Source: Erysipelotrichaceae bacterium 7770_A6
GTDB lineage: Bacteria > Bacillota_I > Bacilli_A > Erysipelotrichales > Erysipelotrichaceae
DNA: 57,176 nt
Reading direction: 5' to 3'
Assembly (NCBI GenBank): GCA_014610835.1
Contig: QQXM01000017.1
Span: 1 to 57,176 of the forward strand
Within the stretch, counting starts at the first letter, position 1. Each line of letters starts with the position of its first letter. Below the pieces are notes generated by a model. That model was not told the DNA's origin. It made no database searches and saw only the letters and a program-made list of their open reading frames with translations. Below, in pieces: positions 27,464 to 36,687 of this stretch. The translations under genes were made by a program, and so were the position numbers.

Positions 27464-29877
27464 TGATTCAAAAATATTCAAAAGTTACAAAAGAAGATTA
27501 TCGTAACTGGTATCTCGAAAATGGAAAGATGAGAGAGTGCGCTAGAAGTGATAAAAAAAGCTTGAAGTATCATTTGATGCCGGCAAGTGGATGGTTGAAT
27601 GATCCAAATGGGTTACATCAAATGAATGGAGAATATCGTATCTATTATCAATATGATCCATTTGATACAGAAGGTATGATGAAACTTTGGGGATTGTATA
27701 CAACAAAAGATTTTGTTCACTATGAAGAAAAAACACCTGTATTATTCCCTGATCATGAGCTTGATAAGCATGGCGTTTATTCAGGTTCTGCATTTGTTGA
27801 AAATGATACGATTCATTATTTCTACACAGGAAATGTAAAATATTTCGATCGTGAAGACTATGATTATATCAATTCTGGCAGAGGATCAAATACAATTCAT
27901 GTAACAAGCCGTGATGGTGTAACAATGAGTGAAAAGCAATGCGTGCTGAGTAACAAAGATTATCCAGAAGACATGTCATGCCATGTGCGTGATCCTAAAG
28001 TATTTTCTTTGAGTGGAAAGTATTACATGGTTTTAGGTGCAAGAGATCAGCAAGGAAAAGGCCTGGTCTTATTGTATGAATCAGATGATTTAAATACATG
28101 GAAATATAAAAATAGAATCACTACAGAAGTTCCATTTGGATATATGTGGGAATGTCCAGATTTATTTGAATTGAATGGTGAATGGTATTTGACTTGTTGT
28201 CCACAAGGTGTAGAACAGAACGGATTAGATTATGCAAATGTTCATCAGTCCTGCTGGATGAAGATTGATGCTGACTTTGATAACAATCGTTTTGAAGTAA
28301 AAGAAATTCATCAGTTAGATCGTGGTACAGATTTTTATGCACAACAATCTTTTGTGGATGAAAAAGGAAGAAGAATCATGATTGGCTGGTTAGGAATTCC
28401 AGATGCGGATTATACAAATCCAACAGTGGATCATCAATGGCAGCATGCATTAACACTTCCAAGAGAACTTGTTGTGAAGAATGGCAATCTATGCCAGAAA
28501 CCAGTCGATGAGATCTATCAATTACGTGGAAGTCATAAGACATGTTCATTGAACGAGAATGTATCCTGGGAAGAACTACAATATGAATGTGATATGCATT
28601 TTGATATATGCAATACATTTAAGATGCATTTGAGAAAAGGACTAACATTATCATATAAGAATGATGTATTAAAACTATCCTTTGATAAAAATGGATATGG
28701 AAGAAGTGAAAGAGCAGTTCATTGTGGAAAACTAACTGATCTTCAAATCTTTATGGATACGACAAGTGTTGAAATATTTGTGAATGGCGGAAGCAAAGTA
28801 TTTACATGTAGATTCTATGGAATGGAAACAGAATTCTTGTTTGATGGTGAAGCAGAAGGAACAATGGATCTATACCAGATGCATAAATTTTCTGTGAATC
28901 ATACAGAAGAAAAGGGACTTTGTGTTATTGGGGAAGCGTTGATTGATTTTGTGCCTGATGTAAAAGGACTTGCATTAAAAGATGTTCCTTCCTTTCATAG
29001 AGCTGCAGGTGGTGCACCAGCAAATGTTGCGGGTGCAGTAAGCAAGATGGGACTTCCAGCAAAAGTATTAACAAAACTTGGTGAAGATGCTTTTGGGGAT
29101 TATATCGTTGAAACGTTACAAGAAAGTGGAATTGATACTTCTGCAATCTTGCGTGATCGTGAATATGAGACTTCATTAGCTTTTGTATCATTAAGAGAAG
29201 ATGGTAATAGAGACTTTGCTTTCTATAGAAAGAATAGTGCAGATTTGCATCTTACAGAAGAAGAAATTCCAGAGAACATTCTTGATGATTGTGGAATGAT
29301 TCATTTCTGCAGTGTAGACCTTGTGGAATCAAGTATGAAAGAAGCACATCGTAAATTGATTGCGATGGCAAAAGAGAAGGGACTTCTGATCAGCTTTGAT
29401 CCGAACTTAAGACTTTCATTGTGGGAAAGTGAAGAATGTCTTAAAAATACTGTGAAGGAATTTTTACCGTTGGCGGATATTGTAAAGATATCTGATGAGG
29501 AACTGGAGTTCATCACAGGAAAAACAGATATTGAAGAAGCACTTCCAGATTTACTGCAGGGAAATACGAAATGTGTTGTATACACAATGGGAAAAGATGG
29601 CGCTGCAGTATATACAAAAAATCTAAAAGCAGTATCTCGAGGGTATTGCGTAGATGTTGTTGATACGACAGGTGCAGGCGATTCATTTATTGGAGCATTT
29701 GAATATCAATTGTTAAGAGATGGTGTAGAAAATATTGAAGCAGTATCAAAAGAAACATTTGAAGAATATCTGAAATTTGCAAATGCATATGCTGCATATA
29801 CAACGACAAAAGCTGGCGCATTATCCTCTATGGCGAATGCATCTGAAATGAAAGCCTGGTTAAATAAAATTCAATAA
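27463..29877 (+). CDS. Fused sucrose-6-phosphate hydrolase and fructokinase
   Basis: 804 residues in one unbroken frame. Residues 30-475 are a GH32 hydrolase: WLNDPNG with nucleophile Asp47, RDP with Asp177 as transition-state stabiliser, and WECPDL with acid/base Glu230, plus the C-terminal beta-sandwich. Residues from about 485 are a PfkB-family kinase: VIGEALIDFVPD, GGAPANVAGAVSKMG, and DTTGAGDSFIGAF with catalytic Asp740. Sucrose-6-phosphate would be split to glucose-6-phosphate and fructose, and the fructose phosphorylated by the same chain. Normally these are two genes (scrB and scrK). Starts on the last base of the PTS gene stop codon, so it is translationally coupled. Confidence 0.93.
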   Translation: MIQKYSKVTKEDYRNWYLENGKMRECARSDKKSLKYHLMPASGWLNDPNGLHQMNGEYRIYYQYDPFDTEGMMKLWGLYTTKDFVHYEEKTPVLFPDHELDKHGVYSGSAFVENDTIHYFYTGNVKYFDREDYDYINSGRGSNTIHVTSRDGVTMSEKQCVLSNKDYPEDMSCHVRDPKVFSLSGKYYMVLGARDQQGKGLVLLYESDDLNTWKYKNRITTEVPFGYMWECPDLFELNGEWYLTCCPQGVEQNGLDYANVHQSCWMKIDADFDNNRFEVKEIHQLDRGTDFYAQQSFVDEKGRRIMIGWLGIPDADYTNPTVDHQWQHALTLPRELVVKNGNLCQKPVDEIYQLRGSHKTCSLNENVSWEELQYECDMHFDICNTFKMHLRKGLTLSYKNDVLKLSFDKNGYGRSERAVHCGKLTDLQIFMDTTSVEIFVNGGSKVFTCRFYGMETEFLFDGEAEGTMDLYQMHKFSVNHTEEKGLCVIGEALIDFVPDVKGLALKDVPSFHRAAGGAPANVAGAVSKMGLPAKVLTKLGEDAFGDYIVETLQESGIDTSAILRDREYETSLAFVSLREDGNRDFAFYRKNSADLHLTEEEIPENILDDCGMIHFCSVDLVESSMKEAHRKLIAMAKEKGLLISFDPNLRLSLWESEECLKNTVKEFLPLADIVKISDEELEFITGKTDIEEALPDLLQGNTKCVVYTMGKDGAAVYTKNLKAVSRGYCVDVVDTTGAGDSFIGAFEYQLLRDGVENIEAVSKETFEEYLKFANAYAAYTTTKAGALSSMANASEMKAWLNKIQ

Positions 29878-29883
29878 ACAATG

Positions 29884-29915
29884 AATCATGTATCAAAACA
29901 GGTACATGATTTTTT
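29884..29915 (+). terminator. Terminator of the sucrose operon
   Basis: AATCATGTA (29884-29892) pairs with TACATGATT (29903-29911) and is followed by a T-run. Confidence 0.88.
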
Positions 29916-29957
29916 GTGATTCTTAGAAAATGTGTATAGAATAGATACGGTGGAAAT

Positions 29958-30245
29958 ATGAATAGTGAATATGATAAGACAATATATTTAATCGGAAATG
30001 AAATTGAAAATAAAGAGAAGACAATTTACTATTTCAAATCAGAGTTTGATTTACCTTCTTATACAGGAAATACATTGGATGCAATTGCGGATAGTTTATC
30101 AGAAGTGAAAGATCGAGTAGAAATATTATTAACGAAAGAGAATATCAGGTATATATGTGATCATTCTTATGCATTTAAAGTGCTGATGATGCTTGGAAAT
30201 GCTGTGAATGAGAACCCGAATTTACATATTTTCTTTAGAGAGTGA
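29958..30245 (+). CDS. Barstar-like ribonuclease inhibitor
   Basis: 95 residues. Resembles barstar (PF01337): after a beta strand IYLIGN and a helix, FDLPSYTGNTLDAIADSL matches barstar's inhibitory helix region, keeping Tyr35, Gly37, Leu40-Asp41-Ala42 and Asp45 (barstar Y29, G31, L34-D35-A36, D39); barstar Trp38 is Ala here. No signal peptide, so it is cytosolic and would protect the cell from the barnase-like enzyme encoded at 23511. It has its own ribosome binding site (GGTGG), follows the sucrose terminator, and ends in another terminator, so it is expressed separately from the RNase. Confidence 0.82.
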   Translation: MNSEYDKTIYLIGNEIENKEKTIYYFKSEFDLPSYTGNTLDAIADSLSEVKDRVEILLTKENIRYICDHSYAFKVLMMLGNAVNENPNLHIFFRE

Positions 30246-30265
30246 GAAATTGCTCTCTATTTTTT
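30236..30265 (+). terminator. Terminator of the barstar-like gene
   Basis: TAGAGAG (30236-30242) pairs with CTCTCTA (30253-30259), followed by T-run 30260-30265. It overlaps the stop codon. Confidence 0.82.
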
Positions 30266-30527
30266 ATGGAAACTATAAAATGTGAAGAAAGCATACATAT
30301 GAAAGCATATATATGCGAAAATCAATGAATTCAGCATAAAAGTCTCGACACACTGATGCACGTTGCTATGACATATTCATTTTTAAAATACAAAATGAGC
30401 TATAAAAAATGAGATTAAAATATAAATATGCAAACGAAATATAGCATAAATAAGCCATAATGTAATAAAATGGCACGCTGAAAACCGTGGACAAGAGAAA
30501 AAATATCAAAAATAATTAAAAAAAGGC
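30266..30527. other. AT-rich intergenic stretch upstream of the S10 promoter
   Basis: No gene is supported. It holds TGGCAC-N10-GTGGACAA at 30471-30494, matching the same pattern before the str promoter, and one copy of GGCACGCTGAAA (30472-30483) whose second copy is in the S10 leader. A looser relative, CACACTGATGCACGTTGC, starts near 30350. The rest is A/T-rich without clear hairpins. Confidence 0.5.
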
Positions 30528-30682
30528 TTGCATTGGATAAATGATAGTAGTAATATAGTTGAGCACTCGCGTAGAAGTGGGAAGTTGCCGGCACGCTGAA
30601 ATGCGTTGTCACGATAGCGTGATAACCGGGGAACTCACACAGAGCGATCCCTAAGGGGAGTGAATATAAGGAGGAAAAATTC
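30528..30682 (+). promoter_or_regulatory. S10 operon promoter and structured leader
   Basis: TTGCAT (30528-30533) and TAATAT (30551-30556), 17-base spacer. The leader of about 120 bases can form a long-range stem CACTC/GAGTG closing several inner helices: CCGG/CCGG, ACGC/GCGT, TCACG/CGTGA and CCC/GGG. S10 leaders in other Bacillota bind L4 for autoregulation; the same role here is inferred from position. Confidence 0.7.
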
Positions 30683-30994
30683 ATGGCAAAGAACTCTGTA
30701 AGAATTCGTTTGAAGGCTTACGAGAACAGAAGCTTAGATGCAGCTAGCGAAAAGATCGTTAAGACTGCAACAAGCCACGGCGCAAAGAAAATCGTCGGTC
30801 CTGTTCCGCTGCCTACTGAACGTGAGGTTGTAACAATCTTACGTGCAGTTCACAAGTATAAGGACTCTCGTGAACAGTTCGAGATCCGTACACACAAGAG
30901 ACTGATTGAGATCATCGGCCCAAGTGCAGAAACAATTGATGCATTATCAAGACTTGATCTGCCTTCTGGAGTTGATATCGAAATCAAACTTTAA
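30683..30994 (+). CDS. rpsJ: Ribosomal protein uS10
   Basis: 103 residues, standard length. A 30S head protein that also acts as NusE in antitermination. Typical are [31 protein letters not shown] and THKRLIEI. First gene of the S10 operon, with ribosome binding site AAGGAGG and a structured leader upstream. rplC follows after 22 bases. Confidence 0.98.
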   Translation: MAKNSVRIRLKAYENRSLDAASEKIVKTATSHGAKKIVGPVPLPTEREVVTILRAVHKYKDSREQFEIRTHKRLIEIIGPSAETIDALSRLDLPSGVDIEIKL

Positions 30995-31016
30995 GAAAGG
31001 AATCGGGTGAAATTAA

Positions 31017-31772
31017 ATGAAAGGTATTTTAGGACGTAAGCTTGGTATGACTCAAGTCTTCACGATCGAAGGAACACTGATTCCTGTTACTGTCGTTGAA
31101 GTTAAGCCAAACGTCGTACTTCAAAAGAAGACAAAGGATGTTGATGGCTACGAAGCAGTTCAGCTCGGTTACGAAGACGTTAAGGAACAACGTTCAAACA
31201 AGCCAGCAATTGGACATGCTAAGAAGGCTAACACAGCACCTAAGAAGTTCATCAAGGAATTCAACTATGATGAAATGCTCAACCTCGAAGTTGGATCTGA
31301 AGTAAAAGCAGACATCTTCAAGGCAGGCGATATCGTTGATGTTCAGGGTACTTCTAAGGGACATGGTTACAACGGTACAATCGTTCGTAACAATGCTCAC
31401 CAGGGACCTAAGACACACGGTGGATCCAAGAACATCAGACACCAAGGTTCATTAGCAACTAACGGACGTAACAACGGTGTAGTTAACAAGGGTACAGCAA
31501 TGCCTGGTCAGTATGGTGGATATACAACAACTAACCAGAACCTCGAAGTAATCAAGGTTGATGCTGAAGAAGGATACATCCTTGTTAAGGGGAATGTTCC
31601 AGGACCAAAGAGAGGTCTTGTAACAATCCATACAACAGTTAAGCCTAAGAAGGAAGTAACAGCTGTTGAACTCATCTCTTATGAAAGTGCTTCTGTTGAA
31701 GAAGAACTTGAAAAGGTTGAAGAAACAATCAATGAAGAATTAGCAACAGAAACAGTTGCTGAAGGAAAGTGA
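31017..31772 (+). CDS. rplC: Ribosomal protein uL3 with acidic C-terminal tail
   Basis: 251 residues; most bacterial L3 are about 205-215. An early 50S assembly protein. Body motifs are GILGRKLGMTQVF, GTSKGHGYNGTIVRNN and MPGQYGGYTTTNQNL. After VTIHTTVKPKKEVTAVELI it carries about 30 extra residues rich in Glu, with Val and Thr (EEELEKVEETINEELATE). The extension has no recognised domain. rplD starts 10 bases later. Confidence 0.97.
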   Translation: MKGILGRKLGMTQVFTIEGTLIPVTVVEVKPNVVLQKKTKDVDGYEAVQLGYEDVKEQRSNKPAIGHAKKANTAPKKFIKEFNYDEMLNLEVGSEVKADIFKAGDIVDVQGTSKGHGYNGTIVRNNAHQGPKTHGGSKNIRHQGSLATNGRNNGVVNKGTAMPGQYGGYTTTNQNLEVIKVDAEEGYILVKGNVPGPKRGLVTIHTTVKPKKEVTAVELISYESASVEEELEKVEETINEELATETVAEGK

Positions 31773-31781
31773 GGATAAAGC

Positions 31782-32411
31782 ATGGCACAGATTGATGTAT
31801 TTAATCAGGAAGCAAAGTCTGTAAAGCAGATGGAACTCGCTGATGCTGTATTCGCTGTAGAACCAAATCAGCAGGCAATCTATGATGCGATTCTTGCTTA
31901 CCAGGCAGGATTAAGACAAGGTACTCATAGCACTTTGACAAGAAGCTTTGTATCTGGTACAGGTAAGAAGCCATTCCGTCAGAAGGGTACTGGTAGAGCT
32001 CGTCAGGGTTCCACAAGAGCAACTCAGTGGAGAGGCGGCGCAATCGCATTTGGACCACATCCAAGAAAGTACAACTTAAAGACAAACCGTAAGGTTAGAA
32101 GATTAGCACTTCGTTCTGCATTAAGCGAAAAGGTTGCTGAAGCTAACTTAACAGTATTAGAAAATCTCAGCTTTGATGAGATTAAGACAAAGAAGGCTGT
32201 AGCATTACTTGCTGCATTCGGATTCGAAAGAAAGACATTATTCGTTGCTGAAGCATCTGAAGACTTCGACAATGCTTACCTTTCTATGAGAAACGTTCCA
32301 AATGCAACTGTAGTAACAGTTTCCAGCTTGAATGTCTATGACATTGTGAATGCTGACAAGATCGTATTCACAGAAGCTGCTGCTGCTAAAGCAGGGGAGG
32401 TGTTCGCATGA
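31782..32411 (+). CDS. rplD: Ribosomal protein uL4
   Basis: 209 residues. A 50S protein lining the exit tunnel and, in several bacteria, the S10 operon autoregulator. It shows GTGKKPFRQKGTGRARQGSTRATQWRGG, which includes the tunnel loop, and a conserved C-terminal half (LNVYDIVNADKIVFTEAA). The stop overlaps the rplW start (ATGA at 32408-32411). Confidence 0.97.
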   Translation: MAQIDVFNQEAKSVKQMELADAVFAVEPNQQAIYDAILAYQAGLRQGTHSTLTRSFVSGTGKKPFRQKGTGRARQGSTRATQWRGGAIAFGPHPRKYNLKTNRKVRRLALRSALSEKVAEANLTVLENLSFDEIKTKKAVALLAAFGFERKTLFVAEASEDFDNAYLSMRNVPNATVVTVSSLNVYDIVNADKIVFTEAAAAKAGEVFA

Positions 32412-32701
32412 GCGCACGCGATATTATCGTAAGACCAATTATCACAGAAAAGACAAGCGTTGCTTCTGCTGATAACAATACAGTAACATTCGAAGTAGCA
32501 AAGAATGCTAACAAGACAGCAATTGCTCAGGCAATCGTTGAAATCTATCATGTTAAACCTGTATCTGTAAACACAGTTAACGTACATCCAAAGAAGAGAA
32601 GAGTTGGACGTTACGAAGGGATGACAAGAGCTTATAAGAAGGCTTATGTCAAGTTCGCTGAAAATGATTCAATCAACATCTTCGGCGAAAACAATGACTA
32701 A
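32408..32701 (+). CDS. rplW: Ribosomal protein uL23
   Basis: 97 residues. A 50S protein at the tunnel exit that docks trigger factor and SRP. Typical are DIIVRPIITEKTS, VTFEVAKNANKTAIAQAIVEIYHV and KKRRVGRYEGMTRAYKKAYV. The start overlaps rplD by four bases. The following 64-base gap holds a short hairpin (CGGAG/CTCCG) before rplB. Confidence 0.97.
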   Translation: MSARDIIVRPIITEKTSVASADNNTVTFEVAKNANKTAIAQAIVEIYHVKPVSVNTVNVHPKKRRVGRYEGMTRAYKKAYVKFAENDSINIFGENND

Positions 32702-32765
32702 AGAGATTTAGTTACAATATCGGAGGAAATCGCTATCTCCGGATAAATGCGAAAGGAAAGAAAAA

Positions 32766-33599
32766 ATGGCAATCGTAAAATACAAGCCAACCTCTAACGG
32801 ACGCAGAAATATGACAGCTCTTAGCAATGAACGTATTACTAAGAGTACTCCAGAAAAGTCATTACTTGCTCCATTAAACAAGAAGGGTGGCCGCGGCAAT
32901 ACAGGCCGTATCACTTCCCGTCATCAAGGCGGTGGTGCTAAACAGAAGTACAGAATCATCGACTTCAAGAGAAACAAGGATAACGTTCCAGCAGTTGTAG
33001 CTGGTATCGAATACGATCCAAACAGAAATGCAAACATTGCATTACTTCACTATGCTGATGGTGAAAAGAGATATATCATCGCTCCAGAAAACTTAAACGT
33101 TGGAGACAAGGTAATCTCTGGTGAAGCTTGCGATATCAAGATTGGTAACGCAATGCCTCTTAAGAATATTCCAGATGGAACATTCGTTCATAACGTTGAA
33201 CTTATCGCTGGTAAGGGTGGACAGATGGCAAGAGCTGCTGGTTGTTCTGCTCAGATCCTCGGTTCCGAAGGTGGATTCGTTACATTAAGACTTTCTTCTG
33301 GTGAAGTAAGAAAGGTTCATGATAACTGCCGTGCAACAGTTGGTGTTGTAGGCAACGGTGATTACTCCTTAATTAACTGGGGTAAAGCTGGTAGAGTTAG
33401 ACATTTAGGTGTTCGTCCTCATGTAAGAGGTTCAGCAATGAACCCAGTTGACCACCCACATGGTGGTGGTGAAGGCAAACAGCCTATCGGTCGTAAGTCT
33501 CCAATGACTCCATGGGGCAAGAAGGCTATGGGTGTTAAGACTCGTAACAAGAAGGCTTCTAGCAACAAGTACATTGTGAGAAGAAGAAACGGAAAGTAA
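32766..33599 (+). CDS. rplB: Ribosomal protein uL2
   Basis: 277 residues, standard length. A 50S protein near the peptidyl-transferase centre. Seen are [16 protein letters not shown]-like sequence ([18 protein letters not shown]), [19 protein letters not shown] and [19 protein letters not shown] with the conserved histidine. Preceded by an intercistronic hairpin, with ribosome binding site AAAGGAAAG. Confidence 0.97.
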   Translation: MAIVKYKPTSNGRRNMTALSNERITKSTPEKSLLAPLNKKGGRGNTGRITSRHQGGGAKQKYRIIDFKRNKDNVPAVVAGIEYDPNRNANIALLHYADGEKRYIIAPENLNVGDKVISGEACDIKIGNAMPLKNIPDGTFVHNVELIAGKGGQMARAAGCSAQILGSEGGFVTLRLSSGEVRKVHDNCRATVGVVGNGDYSLINWGKAGRVRHLGVRPHVRGSAMNPVDHPHGGGEGKQPIGRKSPMTPWGKKAMGVKTRNKKASSNKYIVRRRNGK

Positions 33600-33619
33600 T
33601 TGGAAGGAGAGAATGAGTA

Positions 33620-33889
33620 ATGTCAAGAAGCATTAAGAAGGGCCCTTTCTGTGATGCATACCTTTTAAAGAAGGTTGATGCAATGAATGCGGCTAATCAA
33701 CATGAAGTAATCAAGACATGGTCACGCCGTTCAACGATTTTCCCAAGCTTCGTTGAGCATACATTCGCTGTTTACAATGGTAAGGAATTCATTCCTGTCT
33801 ATGTAACAGAAGATATGGTAGGCCATAAGTTAGGTGAATTCGCACCTACAAGAAAATTCGGCGGACACGGTGACGATAAGGCCGCTTAA
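33620..33889 (+). CDS. rpsS: Ribosomal protein uS19
   Basis: 89 residues. A 30S head protein forming bridge B1a. It shows [32 protein letters not shown] and [15 protein letters not shown]. Standard length; ribosome binding site GGAGAG. Sits 20 bases after rplB and 16 bases before rplV, the usual S10 order. Confidence 0.97.
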   Translation: MSRSIKKGPFCDAYLLKKVDAMNAANQHEVIKTWSRRSTIFPSFVEHTFAVYNGKEFIPVYVTEDMVGHKLGEFAPTRKFGGHGDDKAA

Positions 33890-33905
33890 TTAGGAGGAAA
33901 TAAAG

Positions 33906-34241
33906 ATGGACGTAAAAGCAACAGCAAAAACAGTTCGTGTTACTCCTCGTAAGGCTAGATTGGCACTTGACCTCGTTCGTGGAAAGAGCGTTGAAGAAGC
34001 ATTAGCTATCCTCAAGTTCTTACCTAACAAGGCAGCCGCTGAAGCATACAAGGTAGTAAAGAGCGCTGCAGCAAATGCAACAAACAATCATCAGCTAAAT
34101 GCTGAAAACCTTTATATCAAGGAATGCTACGCAAATGAAGGTGTTGTCCTCAAGCGTTTCATGCCTAGAGCTAAGGGTTCTGCTTCAAGTATTTTTAAGA
34201 GAACTAGCCACATCACAGTAGTGGTTAGCGATGAGAGATAA
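33906..34241 (+). CDS. rplV: Ribosomal protein uL22
   Basis: 111 residues. A 50S protein whose beta hairpin reaches into the exit tunnel and binds macrolide-site RNA. Seen are [37 protein letters not shown] and [24 protein letters not shown]. Standard length, ribosome binding site AGGAGG. Confidence 0.97.
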   Translation: MDVKATAKTVRVTPRKARLALDLVRGKSVEEALAILKFLPNKAAAEAYKVVKSAAANATNNHQLNAENLYIKECYANEGVVLKRFMPRAKGSASSIFKRTSHITVVVSDER

Positions 34242-34258
34242 GGGAGGAAGATCAGAAT

Positions 34259-35068
34259 ATGGGACAGAAAGTTAGTCCAATCGGCATGCGTGTCGGTGTC
34301 ATCCGCGATTGGGAATCCAGATGGTATGCAGATAAGGCTGATTATGGAGATCTTCTGAACGAAGATACAAAGATCCGTGAATTCCTCGAAAAGGAACTCA
34401 AGGATGCTTACATCTCCAGAATCGAAATTGAACGTACAGGCAAGAAGGATGTTAAGGTTATCATCCGTTGTGCTAGACCTGGTGCAGTTACAGGCAAGGC
34501 TGACGAAAACGGCAAAGACAACGCTGCTAAGTTAAGAGCTAAGCTTGCAAAGTTAACAGCAGGTAAGAATGTAAAGATGGACATCGTTCAGGTAGCAAAT
34601 CCTGATTTAGATGCTCGTTTAGTTGCTCGTAAGATTTGCGAACAACTCGAAAACCGTCAGTCTTTCAGAATTGCTCAGAAGAAGGCAATTCAGCAGACAA
34701 TGAGATCTGGTGCAAAGGGTATCAAGACTCTATGTAAGGGAAGACTTGGAGGAGCTGAAATCGCTCGTTCCGAAGGTTATTCTAGAGGTGTCGTTCCACT
34801 CCATACATTAAGAAGTGATATCGACTATGCAGCTGAAGAAGCACATACAACTTATGGTAAGTTAGGTGTTAAGGTTTGGATCTGCCGTGGTGAAGTATTA
34901 CCTGGCCAGATGGTTAAGGAACCAGAAGCTCCAGCTGGAAGAAGAGATAACAACAGACGTGGAAACAACAGACGCCCTCAGCGTGGAAACAGACGTGCAG
35001 CTAGAAATGCTGCAGCTGAAAACGCAGCTCCTGCTGAAAAGACAGCAGCTGAAGGAGGTAACGACTAA
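34259..35068 (+). CDS. rpsC: Ribosomal protein uS3 with basic C-terminal tail
   Basis: 269 residues; typical bacterial S3 is about 215-235. A 30S protein at the mRNA entry. [18 protein letters not shown], the KH domain, and [32 protein letters not shown] are typical. After [13 protein letters not shown] there is a tail of some 40 residues with Arg-Asn-Arg-Gly repeats, then Ala/Glu-rich sequence. The function of the tail is unknown. The last base overlaps the rplP start. Confidence 0.97.
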   Translation: MGQKVSPIGMRVGVIRDWESRWYADKADYGDLLNEDTKIREFLEKELKDAYISRIEIERTGKKDVKVIIRCARPGAVTGKADENGKDNAAKLRAKLAKLTAGKNVKMDIVQVANPDLDARLVARKICEQLENRQSFRIAQKKAIQQTMRSGAKGIKTLCKGRLGGAEIARSEGYSRGVVPLHTLRSDIDYAAEEAHTTYGKLGVKVWICRGEVLPGQMVKEPEAPAGRRDNNRRGNNRRPQRGNRRAARNAAAENAAPAEKTAAEGGND

Positions 35069-35490
35069 TGTTAATGCCTAATAGAACAAAGTACAGAAGA
35101 CCTCATAGATTAAGTTATGAAGGACGCGCTAAAGCTGGTCGTGAATTAGCATTTGGTGAATTCGGTCTTGTAGCTGATGAAGGTGCTTATGTAAGTAGTG
35201 CTCAGTTAGAAGCAGCACGTATTGCTATGACTCGTTATATGAACCGTGGTGGTAAGGTTTGGATCAAGGTGTTCCCACAGCTTGCAAAAACTAAGAAGCC
35301 TCTCGAAGTACGTATGGGTTCTGGTAAAGGTGCTCCTGATCATTGGGTAGCAGTTGTACAGAAGGGAAGAATTCTCTTCGAAGTAGCAGGTGTTGATGAA
35401 GCAGTTGCAAGAGAAGCATTAAGACTTGCTGCTAATAAACTCTGCGTTAAAACACGCTTTGTAAAAAAGAGTGAGGAGGTTAAGAAGTAA
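35068..35490 (+). CDS. rplP: Ribosomal protein uL16
   Basis: 140 residues. A 50S protein placing tRNA in the A and P sites. It shows [39 protein letters not shown] and [24 protein letters not shown]. The start at 35068 is chosen because GGAGGT lies eight bases upstream and most homologues begin MLMP; a second ATG follows two codons later. TAATG overlap with rpsC. Confidence 0.97.
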   Translation: MLMPNRTKYRRPHRLSYEGRAKAGRELAFGEFGLVADEGAYVSSAQLEAARIAMTRYMNRGGKVWIKVFPQLAKTKKPLEVRMGSGKGAPDHWVAVVQKGRILFEVAGVDEAVAREALRLAANKLCVKTRFVKKSEEVKK

Positions 35491-35492
35491 TT

Positions 35493-35687
35493 ATGAATAT
35501 TAAAGAAATCAGAGACCTCTCTAACGAAGAGCTCGAAAAAGAAGTTGTTTCCCTCAAGGAAGAACTTTATGACTTGAGATTTGCTCAGGCTACAGGTTCT
35601 CTTGAGAATCCAGCTCGTATCAAGGATATTAAGAAGACAATTGCACGTATGAAGACTGTTATTACAGAACGTGCAAATGCACAATAA
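35493..35687 (+). CDS. rpmC: Ribosomal protein uL29
   Basis: 64 residues. A two-helix 50S protein at the tunnel exit. It begins [20 protein letters not shown] and continues [36 protein letters not shown], a standard sequence and length. The start lies two bases after the rplP stop codon; rpsQ follows after 13 bases. Confidence 0.96.
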   Translation: MNIKEIRDLSNEELEKEVVSLKEELYDLRFAQATGSLENPARIKDIKKTIARMKTVITERANAQ

Positions 35688-35700
35688 GGAGGGCTAGAAG

Positions 35701-35964
35701 ATGGCAGAAAGAAATAGACGTAAGGTCCTTCGTGGAACAGTTGTTTCCGATAAAATGGACAAAACAATCGTCGTAGAGATCACTACATCTAAGGCTGATC
35801 CTAAATACGGCAGACATGTTAAGTTTTCTACAAAGTTCAAGGCTCATGATGAAAACAATGAAGCAAAAATTGGTGACATTGTAGAAGTTATGGAAACAAG
35901 ACCATTATCTAAGGACAAACACTTTAGATTAGTTAAGATCGTTGAAAAGGCAGTAATTCTTTAA
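35701..35964 (+). CDS. rpsQ: Ribosomal protein uS17
   Basis: 87 residues. A primary 16S rRNA-binding OB-fold protein. Seen are [38 protein letters not shown] and [21 protein letters not shown]. Standard length and place, ribosome binding site AGGAGG overlapping the rpmC stop codon region. Confidence 0.97.
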   Translation: MAERNRRKVLRGTVVSDKMDKTIVVEITTSKADPKYGRHVKFSTKFKAHDENNEAKIGDIVEVMETRPLSKDKHFRLVKIVEKAVIL

Positions 35965-35984
35965 GGCACAGGAGGAAATAGGCA

Positions 35985-36353
35985 ATGATTCAGAACGAAA
36001 GCAGATTGAACGTCGCTGACAACACTGGTGCTAAGGAATTATTAGTCATCAGATGCTTAGGCGGTTCTAAGCGTAAGACAGCTACAATCGGTGATGTTGT
36101 TGTATGTGCTGTTAAGAGTGCATCTCCTAACGGTTCTGTCAAGAGCGGACAGGTTGTTAAAGCTGTAATTGCAAGAACAGTTTACGGTATTAGCCGCGAC
36201 AATGGTTCTTATATCAAGTTTGATGATAACGCAGCTGTTATTATCAAGGAAGATGGTACACCGGTCGGAACACGTATCTTCGGTCCGGTCGCAAGAGAAC
36301 TTCGTGAAAAGGGATATATGAAGATCGTTTCCCTTGCACCAGAAGTTTTATAA
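35985..36353 (+). CDS. rplN: Ribosomal protein uL14
   Basis: 122 residues. A 50S protein at the subunit interface, target of the silencing factor RsfS. It begins [28 protein letters not shown] and ends [52 protein letters not shown] is the conserved core. Standard length; ribosome binding site AGGAGG. Confidence 0.97.
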   Translation: MIQNESRLNVADNTGAKELLVIRCLGGSKRKTATIGDVVVCAVKSASPNGSVKSGQVVKAVIARTVYGISRDNGSYIKFDDNAAVIIKEDGTPVGTRIFGPVARELREKGYMKIVSLAPEVL

Positions 36354-36363
36354 GGAGGCCGCT

Positions 36364-36687
36364 ATGAAGATCAAGACAGGCGATACAGTTAAGGTTATCA
36401 CAGGTCACTACAAGGGAACTATCTCTGAAGTTAAGGCAGTATTCCCAAAGACAAACAAGATCGTTGTTGAAGGTGTCAACATGATCAAGAAGTCTTTAAA
36501 GCCTTCTCAGCAGAGCCCTGAAGGTGGCATTGTTGAAAAGGAAGCTCCAATCGATGCTTCTAACGTCATGTTATATGACAAGAAGTCTAAGTCCGCTGAA
36601 AGAGTTGGATATAAGACAAATGATAAGGGCGAAAAAGTAAGAGTACTTAAGAAGTCCGGTATTGAAGTAAAGGAGGCTAAGAAATAA
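36364..36687 (+). CDS. rplX: Ribosomal protein uL24
   Basis: 107 residues. A 50S assembly initiator with a KOW motif ([20 protein letters not shown]). [36 protein letters not shown] is typical. The start at 36364 follows AAGGAGG; the longer frame from 36334 overlaps rplN and is rejected. Its stop overlaps the rplE start (TAATG). Confidence 0.96.
   Translation: MKIKTGDTVKVITGHYKGTISEVKAVFPKTNKIVVEGVNMIKKSLKPSQQSPEGGIVEKEAPIDASNVMLYDKKSKSAERVGYKTNDKGEKVRVLKKSGIEVKEAKK

Noticed and set aside
31194-31445. Minus-strand frames inside rplC and other ribosomal genes
   Set aside because: Antisense shadows of strongly conserved coding sequence.
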